From Taenia hydatigena (taxonomy: Eukaryota; Platyhelminthes; Cestoda; Cyclophyllidea; Taeniidae): a stretch of DNA of 64,000 nucleotides. The notes under the pieces were generated by a model that searched no databases, was not told the origin of the DNA, and worked only from the letters and a program-made list of their open reading frames with translations. The stretch covers positions 1 to 64,000 of the forward strand of contig JADWOT020001571.1 in assembly GCA_036345935.2 (NCBI GenBank), in the 5' to 3' direction. The translations under genes were made by a program, and so were the position numbers. Positions 48,046 through 58,383 of the stretch are shown here, in pieces. Position 1 is the first letter of the stretch; each line of letters begins with the position of its first letter.

Positions 48046-49040
48046 CTGACACCCTTGAACGGGCTAGGAGGAGGAGGAGGAGGGATGAACTGATGGATGG
48101 GTGTCGATGCGGTGGACACTTGGTTGTCTGGTTGGATAATTGCTTAAATAATGAGCGGACGTATAGTTGATGAGCTAATGAGTGGATCCACAAGTGACTA
48201 ACCAAGGCGAAATTCAAGTGGATGAAAGGGTGGACTTGGTGGATCAAGGTGGATGACTGGTTGGTCAGAGTTAGGAAGAACATGCCACTAGTGAGAAACA
48301 TAAGTGGCGAATTCGCGAAAATGCTTCAGCCTCTACTGGTCTTCACACAAATTTTAGATAACTGGCAGACCTTTGCATTCCTCGTTTATTGAAATGGCGG
48401 CGCTTTTTCTCTTCCACTTTGCTCAATACCTTCCAATGACATTGTAAATAAACGTGATACGACATCCCTTGATTTGTTTCAAGATTCACAGCAATGAGTC
48501 ATGAGTCGTATTTGATTTTTTTAATTTTTTGAATCTGATTTGCTTTTATCGCATCTGCTAGGTGAACTCAGTGACCAACAGTGACAGCAGTGAAGGGCGG
48601 TAGCAGAGGAGAGCGTGGTGGGGCTACTGCAGCAGGGCATGGACTTTACATGCAACGCCTATCCACCTGCTCGTCTAGCAACAGTCTCGAACACGGAGAC
48701 AACGTCGAACCACCTGGTGGGACACTTGGATGATTGTGCTCTTAACGATCCCATCTGTAGCATCACATCGTCTCCTCTTAGTGCTTCCAGCGTCACCGCC
48801 GATCCGGGTACCCTTGCCGCACTACTTTAAATGATTATTACGAAGGTTCTTGTGAGTTACCTTCCTCTCCCTCCTCTTTATGCAGAGAACTCTATCAAAG
48901 GTCTGATGAATTTGGCATAATAGCGCTTCACTGCCATCATGAAGTCGTGGTGTGATGTATGAAAAACACCTACGTGAAGGAGACGATTGTCAGCCATAGG
49001 AGGCATCAGAGGTCCATGTGGTTTAGTGCTACTTTTGTTA
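48046..49040. other. No gene; dispersed-repeat fragment at 48,560-48,660
   Basis: 48,560-48,660 matches 51,575-51,660 (GTGACCAACAGTGACAGCAG versus GTGACAAACAGTTGCATCAG). The rest is unassigned, with GGAT-type short repeats near 48,080-48,260. Confidence 0.4.
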
Positions 49041-49051
49041 TTTCAGTAGTG

Positions 49052-49160
49052 CACGTGTGCACTTCTAAAGTCCGCCCACTGGAGGACACGAGAAAGCCGT
49101 GCACAAAGTGCCGAGTGAGAAGGTGCCTGCTTGCCACCAGAGTGTGTTTATGCTTATTCG
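49052..49160 (+). pseudogene. Possible nuclear-receptor second zinc-finger exon, degenerate
   Basis: After an acceptor (TTATTTCAG at 49,040-49,048) a frame reads VHVCTSKVRPLEDTRKPCTK, CRVRRCLLATRV. The C-x2-C-R-x2-R-C arrangement and following Leu-Leu-Ala match the end of nuclear-receptor DNA-binding domains, but the second Cys of that finger is absent and its spacing is two residues short. Chance or a decayed exon are both possible. Confidence 0.25.
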
Positions 49161-49194
49161 TATGTAGGCAAAACGAGTGGTAGAAGCATGTGAC

Positions 49195-49385
49195 AACAAT
49201 GTGGGAGGTGCGATCAACGTGGCCTAATGGAGTGCAGACGCATTGATGGCTTGGGTACAGCAGATGTAACAAAGCAATGCTGCATCAGTCAGCGCAACAA
49301 GCTTGATAAGGAGTACAAAAGAGGCAGTGGCAAATGTGTTGATAGTTGCTATGAGTTCTTTTCCTTTGTTGGCCATATAGGTGAG
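49195..49385 (+). pseudogene. Cys-rich exon candidate with clean donor
   Basis: Open frame QQCGRCDQRGLMECRRIDGL, then TKQCCISQ, GSGKCVDSCYEFFSFVGHI, ending at a textbook donor (ATATAG|GTGAGT). Eight Cys in ~60 residues suggest an extracellular module. No family recognised; a GGGAG before GTGCGATC is a poor acceptor. Confidence 0.3.
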
Positions 49386-49610
49386 TGCACTGCTGTGAGT
49401 TATTGCTCCTGTCTTCCCCTTATTACTATGGTCGGTTAACAAGATGGTTGAGTAGCTAAACCGGTTGGAGCACAAGTGAGTAACGAGTGCTCGACAGAAG
49501 TGAAGATGAGTAACTGTAAGCATAGGTTTTATTGAAAGAATTGAGTATGTATGTGGAGGAATGAATTGGTAGAGACGTGTTAGGGTACCACAAGATGGGG
49601 GAGCGAGTAA

Positions 49611-49970
49611 GTGGATAAAGAAGGGGAGTGGGAGCTAAGATTCTTAAAGATGGGAATTGTTGAGGGAAAAATTGCTACTCCTGATGAGCTGCAATACTTG
49701 CAGCACCTTCTAAGTATCCTTCTACTTTTCCGTTTTTACATAAAGTCGGGACTTAATGTGTGTCATATAAAGCGAATCGAGGTGAGCGAGGGAATTAGAG
49801 ATCTTGTTGCGGCAAAGCTGACTTTCAAAATCCGTAGGAGACAATGGAAAATCAGTTGGATAAGTAAAAGGAGGAGGTGGAAAGTGCATGTGGATGTAGC
49901 CTTTTTTAGTACCATAGCAAGGATCACAGCGGCATTTCAGGATCTGTCGATTGTTGCAGGTGGTGCGTAG
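49611..49970 (+). CDS. Unassigned ORF, 119 aa
   Basis: Open frame with no repeat elsewhere in the window. The first ATG-like start is weak. It contains a Leu-rich helix (DELQYLQHLLSILLLFRFYI) and a basic segment (FKIRRRQWKISWISKRRRWK). GAG|GTGAGC at 49,781 could be a donor, making the first part an exon. No TATA or poly(A) support seen. Likely chance or a fragment. Confidence 0.2.
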   Translation: MDKEGEWELRFLKMGIVEGKIATPDELQYLQHLLSILLLFRFYIKSGLNVCHIKRIEVSEGIRDLVAAKLTFKIRRRQWKISWISKRRRWKVHVDVAFFSTIARITAAFQDLSIVAGGA

Positions 49971-50109
49971 TTAGGTAGGAAATGAAGAGGACACGAGCAA
50001 TCCACCCGACTCCCAACATTACAACTTCGAGTGGTTGTGCTTTCACATCGAGGGCAGTTTCGTGAGTTGTGGTGGAGCTCTTCCACTCAAGTAAATGGAG
50101 CCACACAAT

Positions 50110-51370
50110 CTAGCGTGTGTAGGCGCATCCGAAGGGCTACGCTGACGTCAAAGACCTACAAAACTGTGTGCACAGATTTTGTCCTCATAGTGGCCTTGGC
50201 GAGACACAACTGGCAATGTCACTCCACCGGAAATGACATCCACTGCCGTGAGAGGAGCGAACCCACTTCCGCCTACAAAGTTATCGCACCCAGACGACTG
50301 GCTGGCTAGTGGATTGTTGGGGGCCACACAGTCAAGCCCAACTATTGGATCGTAATGGACGCCAGCGACCATTTGATGTGATGGTCTGTTTAGGCACCAC
50401 AGAAGAAGTAGGTCGTGTGGAATAGCTGCTAACTGCCTACAGTACCAAGGGATGAGCCCCATCAGAGCTGTTGGTCAGGTGGGTGGTTCGACTGCTCAGT
50501 CAATCAACAACTTGCGCAACAGCGAGGACCGGATGGTTACGAGGAACAAAGACAGAATGAGAAAAGTTGAGCAGAAGATGTATTACTAAGGTGAATGGGA
50601 AAATGAGGGAGCAGACGAGAAGACGTCGTGTCGGTTTGCATGCAGTAGTGGAAACTGGAGAAAAAGGTCGAGCAGGGTGTGTCGTCTCGTGTTCGTAAGC
50701 TCAAATGTGTAGGGTCGCTAAGCCGTCGAGGTTCATTTACATAAAATTCTTGGGTTTATTATGATTAGCTGCTCAAAGGCTACAAAACTCATTGTTTTGG
50801 CCTTAATGTCATGCCAGCTATCACAAGGAGGTAGAGGGCGTAGTGACATCCCACTGAATGGAACAACTGTCGATGTGATTGATGTCCAAATCAGGTGGTG
50901 ATTCCAAAGTTAGCAACTGTGGCACTACGTCCACGTGTATCGGGATGTGCAGGCATCGTAACCGAGAAGTGCCAACTCAAAATGTAGCAGAGCAATGTGT
51001 TAAAATATGTATCTTTTGTAAAGGTAATGGACGCATAGTCAAGGTTAGCATTATGAGTGTCAACTTCAGTTAAAATGACGTGGATCTTCTTCCCTTTTTT
51101 TCCACATACGTTCTTTGCTCACATCGAAGTGGGTTGTCAGTGTAACAAATCCACGCGCAACATATCGTGATTCGCTAATCACATGAGCAGCTTTACCTCC
51201 TTTTCTGTAATTGAAGAGCTTTACACTTCCCAATTTGAGCAATACAAGTGGCCTTATCGCTTAGGCCTACCTTCGAAGAATGGTTGTATTTCTCGAGTCC
51301 GGTGTCAAGTGTAAGTGCGCCCATTTCGCTAATAAATCTGCTGCCTTGTAGATGTGACAAGCGAGGAGTG
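50110..51370. other. Dispersed repeat fragments; no gene
   Basis: 50,470-50,520 resembles the end of the 10-12-kb repeat unit (GGTCAGGTGGGTGGTTCGAC). 50,830-51,060 resembles part of element C. 51,300-51,370 matches the reverse of 7,510-7,580 (GCGCCCATTTCGCTAATAAA). Confidence 0.45.
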
Positions 51371-51379
51371 TGAGGTGGG

Positions 51380-51545
51380 GAAGCACCACCGGCGCTCAGT
51401 TGGAGTTGAGGCGAGACCCTGTTGACACCACCAACGAAAGCTGCCATCGGCCTCAGTGGACCGAGAGACAACCAGTTTTGCAATATCTCCCCTTCGTGTC
51501 ACCGCAACCCAACCATGAGGTCGCTATTTTTTCCTGCGCGCGGCG
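51380..51545 (+). repeat. Dispersed module R2 (fragment)
   Basis: GCTCAGTTGGAGTTGAGGCG to CAGTTTTGCAATATCTCCCC, also at 6,455 (+), 7,440 (-), 8,093 (+) and 32,395 (+). Most copies encode RSVGVEARPC and ASVDQ-T-FA in one frame; this copy has a stop in it. Confidence 0.6.
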
Positions 51546-51724
51546 TAGTTGAACAATTACAGTCCAGTGACAAACAGTTGCATCAGTGAAGGGAGATACA
51601 GTCAAGACACTTGTGGTGCAACAGCAGCAAAGTATGGGCTTTGCACACATTACTGCTTCTTCTACTGTATTCCTTCCAATTCGTTCTGCATTTAAGTGCT
51701 CATTTGATCACTTTCTGCAGTTAC

Positions 51725-52090
51725 AATAATAAACACACCCACTCCATCCACCTACACCACTGAAGTAGTCGTGGCAACGTCCATCGCCACACAAGGAAGC
51801 GCTGAGTCGACAGAAATGTCAATCAAACGAACGCGCGGCAATCACCTTGGCAAGCAGCGCCAGCTGTGCTCATGGAGACGACAAGTAAAAACGAGGGCCA
51901 TGATTTGGATACGAAGTATATCGCATTAGAAACGCATTCAACTCAATTCCTCCGATTGCAGTAAATTTTACAATGCTGTATCAGTAGATCAGCAACATCA
52001 AATGAGGCAACGCACAATTTAAGCGCAAATATTTTAATGTTCGGTCTGCAAATTTAACTGAGATTACTAAGTGCATGCTTAGGAGTGTAG
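51725..52090 (+). repeat. Dispersed repeat R4, copy 2
   Basis: Direct match to 32,700-33,060 (GCAGAAATGTCACTCAAAAC versus GACAGAAATGTCAATCAAAC; ATTTAACTGAGATT). It ends where the 52,091 LTR fragment begins. Confidence 0.55.
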
Positions 52091-52133
52091 TTGTAGCGTC
52101 CCGAGGCTCCATCGAAGGCAAAAGAAGGCAGGA
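52091..52133 (+). mobile_element. Truncated LTR fragment (5' end)
   Basis: TGTAGCGTCCCGAGGCTCC followed by GAAGGCAAAAGAAGGCAGGA, identical in kind to the start of the 52,699 LTR, then unrelated sequence. Confidence 0.55.
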
Positions 52134-52364
52134 TGCAAGTGAGAAAAGAAATACTTGGAAAGAAAGTTTCAAAGACCGCTACAAGTTGCAGTCTGTAAAG
52201 TGGTGCATAATGCGTTCTGCAGGGGATAATGTCAAAAGGGCATTGTGACGCGCAAGTCCACGAATAGTCAAATCACATTCAATATAAGAAGATAAGGAAC
52301 AAAAAGTCAAAGATAAGATGTTAGATGATACAGTCATCGGTAAAAGGTGTTACAACAACTCATT

Positions 52365-52440
52365 TTCCTCTGTCTGTTGAATATATGCATCCTGCCCTGA
52401 TATTTTGCCTTCGTTTGCCTTCAAGGGAGCCTTCGGACCC
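52365..52440 (-). mobile_element. Truncated LTR fragment (5' half, inverted)
   Basis: Reverse complement matches the first ~75 bp of the LTR family (GGCTCCCTTGAAGGCAAACG, then GCATATATTCAACAGA). With the 52,091 fragment it gives two inverted LTR starts ~240 bp apart, perhaps remains of one rearranged element. Confidence 0.45.
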
Positions 52441-52479
52441 CACAATAAGGAGCTGACTCGGAAGTGGGATTATGAGGCA

Positions 52480-52541
52480 GAGGAGAAGGAGGAGGAGAAG
52501 GCGGAGAAGGAGGAGGAGGAGGAGGAGGAGGAGGAGGAGAG
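52480..52541 (+). repeat. (GGA)n microsatellite
   Basis: Purine run of GGA/GAA units. The Leu- and Pro-only ORFs on the minus strand are artefacts of it. Confidence 0.85.
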
Positions 52542-52698
52542 ACCACATTGACAAACTTACAAGAGTGGGAGGTTACGGATGCGATTCGTAGCCCTAACAT
52601 TATCTGTGGCTCAGTAACCATGTCTCATACTTTCATAGCCTTCGCATGTCTCCTGACAGAGTGAATCAAAAAGTTCAGATAATTCCACAAAAAAGGTA

Positions 52699-52883
52699 TG
52701 TAGCGTCCCGAGGCCCCCTTAAGGCAAAAGAAGGCAAAGTGGCGGGGTAGAATACATATATTCACCGGACAGAGGGGAAAAGGCTGCTGGCATGGCCCTA
52801 AGACCAGCCCACGCAGCTAGGGCAATATGGCCACCTCTGTGACCTTGACAGAAAACGGCAGTTTTAACAACCAAAGTATTACA
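52699..52883 (+). mobile_element. Solo LTR (185 bp) with target-site duplication
   Basis: Begins TGTAGCGTCCCGAGGC and ends AAAGTATTACA, the TG...CA ends of LTRs. It is flanked by GGTA on both sides (52,695-52,698 and 52,884-52,887). The opposite palindrome arm (42,210-42,240) holds the empty site (AAAAAGTAATCCTG on the matching strand). No internal coding sequence, primer-binding site or second LTR is seen, hence solo. Length and lack of coding fit TRIM-type elements. Confidence 0.75.
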
Positions 52884-53074
52884 GGTAATCCTGTTAAATT
52901 GTCATGATCAACTATTCCAGTAGTTTTGAGCCCGTTTTCACAATTGCATTGGGGTTAGTAGCAGACTAGGTAAGTTCAGACAATTACAAGTCATGTCATG
53001 ACAGCTACCACACGAGGTAGAATATCAGGTAGCACTCCACTGAATGGGACAACTGCCAATGTGACTGATGTTCA

Positions 53075-53830
53075 GCTCAGGAAATAATTACGAAGTTAGC
53101 TACTGTGCCGCTGCGTCCATGTGTAGTGAGATGTGCAGGCATCGTAACCGAAAATTGCCATCTGAAAACGTAGCTTACACCCCACCAACCAAGTAGATGT
53201 AAAGCATATTTTGTACAAATACGCATCTTATGTGAAGGTGATCGACACCTGCAGGTCAATGTGAGTAAGGTCAGTCCATTGCTCCAATTGAGCAATTCGT
53301 TTTGAATATGAAATTTGCTGCAAAACACATGCTTGAAGCAAATTAAAGTGTGCAACTAATTGACAAAACGACATTCCTCGCTGTCGTATAAACCACTTTT
53401 ACGATTTGTTGGCAAATCTTACAGCATCACTATTATGCATTTATATTACTGACATACAAATATTAACAACTTTTTCATTTTGCTTACTTTGTAAATCGTC
53501 ATTAGTGCGTTTGTTATTAAAAGTTAAACACAAAAGTCAAAACTGTTAATAATTGTCTTAATTATGGTCTCATCGAAAATACATAAAAATTTAAAGTTGG
53601 CTTGTTTTACCGGACGAACTTTGAACCGATTAGCCAGATTTGTGTGCCTCTCGCGTAAGTGGTGCGCGTTTTCGGGGACAGTTTTTCTGGATTAATGCGC
53701 CTTTATCCACTGCCAAAAGTCGGGAACTCGGTAGGTATTGAGTATCTCTTTATAGTTTTTAGTTTTTTAGTTGTTGCGAGGTAGAGTAGACGCAAATGCC
53801 TCTTAATGTGACTGTTGACGGTTGCTTGTC
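53075..53830 (-). repeat. Shared ~750-bp element, copy C
   Basis: Inverted relative to A and B, in the right palindrome arm as the mirror of A. Related shorter pieces lie at 50,830-51,060 (+) and 28,190-28,270 (+). Confidence 0.65.
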
Positions 53831-54551
53831 AGCTGCAAGGTCTCCTCATGTGCATTTTTCGGTGCGTAGAGATAAATGGCGGCTGTTGCAACAGATTGTG
53901 AGGTTGTTTGGTTTTTAATGACATTTGAATTTGAGTAATGAGGCGTAACTTTGTGGAGAGGTGCTAAAACCTTACGAAGTGCCTGGCAATTACTTGCTTG
54001 GTGGTTTCTTGCGATTAAGCACCCATTTTATGAATGTGTGTAGATATATGCTTTTGCTTTCTTGATCAGTTTATTTGTTAGACCAACCGCTTTAGAAGCA
54101 GCTGCAGTTTGTCACAACTTTTGTTTTCCATTTGCATTGCCTAATCGCGTTGAATTTTGTTACTGCAAAACACTTCTTTGGATTGAGTACGACTCCATTG
54201 GCTGTTTCCAAGTGGTTTGTTATTTAAGTAAAAATGAGTTTTGATGAATAAGATCGAATTTGATGAAGGGTAATGTAAACGCAAGTCCCATAATGTTGCT
54301 GTTAGGCCGTTTTGTTTTCCAACTACGATGCCTACTCACGTACATTTTTCGCTGTATGGCACTTGAAGGGATAAGTTAAGAGTGTTTTGGCAATTTGTAA
54401 TTTGTTTGCTCTCTAATGACGATAGATTTCGTTGGGAGGAGTTCTATCGTTGCTAAGGACATGGCGACTAATCATTATCATTTTCGTGCTAATAAGTATT
54501 CACCGTATTTATAGATGTTATCGTGCATTTTTTTGTCCGTTTTCGTGGTAG

Positions 54552-54830
54552 AATTGACACTGAAGAGGAAGAAGCTGCAGCAGCAATGAGTGCGAGTCTT
54601 GCCTCCGCTATCACTTCACATATTTCTCAGGTAAGATTGGATTGTGCTTAATGAGTTGTCGCCGTCCATTTTTGTGTGCAGCGATGGAATCAAAGCGTGT
54701 TCATATGGTTGGTGGCAGTGCTGTTCACCTTTACTTGCTTTACCTGTGCTATTTTCATTACTGTGATACGCGTGTTGTTGGCGCACATATGGATGGCGGA
54801 GGAGTGGGGTGGGGGGGGCAGGACGAGGGT
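54552..54830 (+). pseudogene. Two exons of a single-pass membrane protein (right arm, frame kept)
   Basis: Exon 54,552-54,630 (79 nt, acceptor GTGGTAG; IDTEEEEAAAAMSASLASAI...SQ) joins in phase 0 across a 51-nt intron (GTAAGA...GTGCAG) to an exon at 54,682. That one reads RWNQSVFIWLVAVLFTFTC, then FTCAIFITVIRVLLAHIW and MAEEW: a clear TM helix after a Glu/Ala-rich segment. The frame then runs into Gly/Arg codons and a stop at 54,873. Flanking exons could not be linked, so this may be a fragment. Family not recognised. Confidence 0.45.
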
Positions 54831-55389
54831 TGTTTGTTGTGTTGATGTGATCCCTGCTGTGAAACATGCTGTGTAGAGGGCCCTGGTGATGGCTTAATGG
54901 TAGCCTGCTCAGCTTTGATGCCATGAGTTGGTGTCTCTGAGTGAGGTAGACGCAGCAGCGGTAGGGGCGGAGGAAGAAGTGGCTAGTCGGAAGTTTGGTC
55001 ATCACTACACAGACTGTACTTTGTGGCAGTCTCAATTGTTTGTCCGTTGAGGTGTTCGTTTCTTTTTTTCCTATCAGTAGTTAGGTTTGTGAATGTTAGC
55101 TTTGCAGAGCTTTGGAACCTCACATATTGGTCTTTCCATTGTTTGGTTTTTTCTCTTTTAGCTGCTACAAACTTACCTTGGTGGTTGTGATGGTGAAGTA
55201 ACATCTGATGAGTGTGTGGAATGATGGGCAATGCAAGATGTTGGCGTGATTCGCGGTGGCGGTGGCGTCTCCGTCTGGATTGTGCGATGCGGTTCTCGGC
55301 ATGGGCGACACGGTCTACTACTGCTATTATTGTCTCCGTCTCTTTGTCTTCGCGGGCATGGGAGGCTGGATGGGTGGGTGGCGGCGAAG

Positions 55390-55581
55390 GAGGGGGAAGG
55401 CTGGGGGAGCTCTGCCGTGGGTATGTGCGAAAGCGTGAAGGGGACGTTCTCTTACGACCACGGCGACGACGAATGGAAGCGCTATGGACCAGAGCCCACT
55501 GGTGGCAACTGCGGCATACTTTGTTTCCTTAGGTACGGAAATGTGTTTGCTGTGAGAGGGTGGAAGTTAATTTGTTGCTGA
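55390..55581 (+). pseudogene. Exon remnant with EWKRYGPE motif (right arm)
   Basis: Plus frame CESVKGTFSYDHGDDEWKRY then GPEPTGGNCGILCF, mirror of 39,547-39,760. The open frame extends from 55,231, but the upstream part lies in repetitive Gly/Leu codons. Confidence 0.35.
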
Positions 55582-55998
55582 CTGTATAGGTGATGAGTAG
55601 TGGTGCATCATCTCAGAGGAGGTAAGTAGTCGAGTAGATCCCCACTGTTGGGTGTGTTGGGCGCGAACTATTGGGGGAAGGGGGAAGAGATGGCTGTCGC
55701 GCTACTCCCACTGGTATTGCGACTTAGCCTTAGGAGTGAGAACGGGTGAAAAGGAGGGAGTGGGAAGGGCGGTGTGGGGAGTATCTAGGGTAGAAAGCTG
55801 AGGCGGTTTCCGGCCTCACCTGGGCTAATTACTATCGGGGTTGGGGTTGGGGTGGGATGTGGCGTCTCATTTCGGTGGATTGGTGGTGGTCTCTCGTGTC
55901 GGCATGAGGATTGGGTGTGCCCTTGCTGATCTGTGCTTTGCTCTTAGAAGGAGAGCGAGGAAGCATTGCTTTCTTAGAGCTCTTTTTCAACGTTTCAG

Positions 55999-56213
55999 GT
56001 GCAATGCGTGGCGAATACATGGAGGATGGGGCGATGGTGGGTACTCCACAGCACACCGACGGTTGGTGGATGAGGTTGTACCGACTTAACGTCCTCCGCT
56101 GTCGTGCTTTTGTCGATGCCGCCGGTGTCACTGCTGTTGTTGCGTATGCGTGAACATCACCGACGAGGACATTCGTTCCTTCATCCCACAATTCCTATCG
56201 CAACAACAGTTTC
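55999..56213 (+). pseudogene. Exon present only in the right arm, one frameshift
   Basis: Bounded by a good acceptor (CGTTTCAG) and donor (TTC|GTAAGT). The frame reads MRGEYMEDGAMVGTPQHTDG, WWMRLYRLNVLRCRAFVDAA, then meets TGA; shifting one base gives VNITDEDIRSFIPQFLSQQQ to the donor. It is a real-looking exon with a single disrupting indel, inside the ~615-bp segment absent from the left arm. Product unknown. Confidence 0.45.
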
Positions 56214-57369
56214 GTAAGTGCTTTGCATTTATTAGGTGTTATTAATGGCGTTTCGCCTTTCTGCAACACTTGGCGACACAAGAGCTTCAATTTATTACAG
56301 ATTCACTGGGGATAATGTGTTTTGTGTAGGTGTACAAATGAATCATCCATATCAAGTTTCGTGTCTTTCTTGGATTTATGCAAAGTGTCTATGCAGTTAA
56401 CTTGCTCATTGAAATGCAAGCACTATCGTGACTTATGCAGGTAACCAAAACCAAACCAAGGGCGATGTGCTTGTAGCAGGTTGCATCAATGTTTATTTAA
56501 AAGACGGGTTTTTTTCCGCGAGAAAACAGGGCTGGTAAGATGTTGTTTTTACAGTTATCAGGTTCCTTGTATCCTGAAAAGGTAGGAAGTGTTGGAGGAA
56601 AGGATGGAAATGTATATTGCAGCCTTAAAGTACTAGCAGTAGTCAGTATTTCCGGTTGAACTAATCAGTGGAAAAGCTTGAACGCATTAAAGGGTGTAAA
56701 TTTTAATCTTGCCAACTGTAATTAGGGAGAGAACGCTGGTTCCTCACTGATGCGAAAGCCTAACTTGGCATTAGGAAAGGCGGTTCGGTAAGTACTTTCG
56801 AAAGACTGTCGCCTTCACTTCAAAAGTCGTTGGAAGAGGAAGTGTGGCGATTAGGTGCTGTTCAGAGCGATTGAGTCGGTTTTTCGCAGTAGTAAGGGAC
56901 GATGCTTTGAAGTGTGCGTATTTCATAGTCGCTGATGAAGACTGTTTCAGCGACTGGTCTGGTACATTCGAGAAAGTTGTGACTATGGCAGTGAAGGAAA
57001 CAAATTTTCTGGCAGAAATGTGAAATTGTGTCTGATTTGGCTCCACCTGGGTGTGTGACCAAGGTGGCGCTGATTACAACCATTTCTGAAGTAGTGCTAT
57101 AGCCTTGATTTTCTAAATTGGATTTCTTGTAAAAAAATGGTTAGAATAATGCGAAGGTAGTAGGATGGAAATGTCAGTCACGAAATAATATTTTGTGCTC
57201 GTTTATGCAGACTTACAAAGGGTAGTAATGGGGCCGTAGAGTTGGTTGAAATGAGCCTCCCTTTTGGGTGTTGTGCAGATGTGGAAGAGGATGGGTAAGT
57301 AGTGATGTGTTCGAAGTGATGGGAATGGCGTCTTTTGCACTTGTAGCGAGCCAAGTGGCATGAAAGTGT

Positions 57370-57741
57370 CGCGGAGTGGCCTGGTGGACACATTGAGGTG
57401 AATGCTCGGACCAATTGTGGGCCCGTACGGGCGGTGGTGGTGGTGGTGGTGGCGGTAGTGCCGGGGATGGATCCCCCCTCAACGATCTACGGCTTCAATG
57501 AACAGTCTTGAGGCGCTGTTTACCGACTCACTCACTCACTCACCCGCCAGCCCATGCCCTGCCCGGTGTCGTCGAGGACATAGGATGTTTGGAAGAGGTG
57601 ATTGAAAGTACCCTCCCGTCTGTGCAGAATACCACACGTGAACTTGTTCCCCTTCCCTCCCCTGCCCTGCCCTGCCCTCCTGTCTTCCTCTCCCTTCTGC
57701 CGCCAACGCTGGTGCTGCTTCTGCTCCCTCTGGTAATGTGA
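57370..57741 (+). pseudogene. Exon remnants, unidentified gene (right arm)
   Basis: Plus-strand counterpart of 38,060-38,412: EWPGGHIEVNARTNCGPV, a Val run from the GGT repeat, then LPGVVEDIGCLEEVIESTLP and TTRELVPLP. The frame is open 57,508-57,741, ending in Pro/Leu-rich low complexity. No start, donor or family recognised. Confidence 0.35.
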
Positions 57742-57890
57742 ATACTTTAGTTATTATTATTGCTGCTACCATTGATAATGCTAAACTATTGCTACCGTTG
57801 AAACCAGTAAAGGCGCCCTCCTACCTTCCTTCCTTCCTTTTGCATATGCAGGATGTGTTGGATATTGGGGAGTGGGGTAGAGACACCACA

Positions 57891-58089
57891 CCGCTATTGA
57901 ATACTGTGGAGTTTATCAAAAACCTGTGATGGGATGGTGACTGTCAGTGCTGCATTGACCTCAACTTCGAGCATTTACCGTATGTTCACAACCATTCTGC
58001 AAAGAATGCCTTTCTTGTGTGTTTTGCTGGAACCAGGCGGATCTGTGCTGCTACTTGTACAGAAGGCTATTTGTGCATCATCCACGTAG
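57891..58089 (+). other. Possible upstream exon remnant
   Basis: Plus frame CCIDLNFEHLPYVHNHSAKN, AFLVCFAGTRRICAATCTEG, then a stop at 58,109. It may belong to the same decayed gene as the CH-domain exon; unproven. Confidence 0.22.
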
Positions 58090-58383
58090 TCATTCACAGG
58101 AGCGCAAAGTAGATACATTGCTCTGGCTGGTTCTACTGGATGATGATGCATGCTTACATCCATGTTTACTCACACGATGGCAGTGGGTGGCAGCTACGCA
58201 CATTGTAGTCCTCAGTGGAAGTGTCGAAATCTCGGCTGCGTCTACCTCTCACGGGGGGCAGACTTGGCTCCCAGTTTAGCTTTCCTTGGTGCAGATCTCT
58301 CTGTTGTCTCAAAAACCTCTCGATTAGTTTGATTTTACCATCACAAATCTCGCTGTGGACTTACGAGATGGTCTGCGTCTGGT
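58090..58383 (+). pseudogene. ASPM: ASPM / abnormal-spindle calponin-homology exon, broken
   Basis: 58,328-58,383 encodes FDFTITNLAVDLRDGLRLV ending at a donor (GGT|GTAAGT). This matches the ASPM/Asp CH-domain signature (PxDEFDxxxTNLAVDLRDGVRL as I recall the family). Directly upstream in the same frame is QKPLD then TAG at the position of the expected Glu. Further upstream in another frame is LSRGADLAPSLAFLGADLSV, matching the preceding ASPM segment (LSGEGDL-RHL-FLG), and before it LVLLDDDACLHPCL. So one exon shows a frameshift near 58,305 and a nonsense codon. ASPM proteins act at spindle poles. An acceptor reading of the TAG is possible, but the QKPLD match argues against it. There is no left-arm counterpart. 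Confidence 0.6.

Larger units (their letters stand above)
52640..57890 (-). repeat. Right arm of the large palindrome (~5.25 kb)
   Basis: Mirror of 37,832-42,288. It is ~790 bp longer, explained by the solo LTR at 52,699 (185 bp) and a ~615-bp segment at 55,925-56,540 that has no partner on the left. The left reads straight from CAACTTCAAAAACAAC into CCCAATCCCCATGCCG (39,176-39,202). Confidence 0.8.

Noticed and set aside
47691..48301. ORFs of 142-175 aa rich in Pro, Ser, Phe and Leu
   Set aside because: Generated by the GGAA/GATG microsatellite; the frame has stops in the homologous copy at 42.3 kb.
52360..52621. Leu-run and Pro-run ORFs on the minus strand
   Set aside because: Translation of the (GGA)n microsatellite in two frames.
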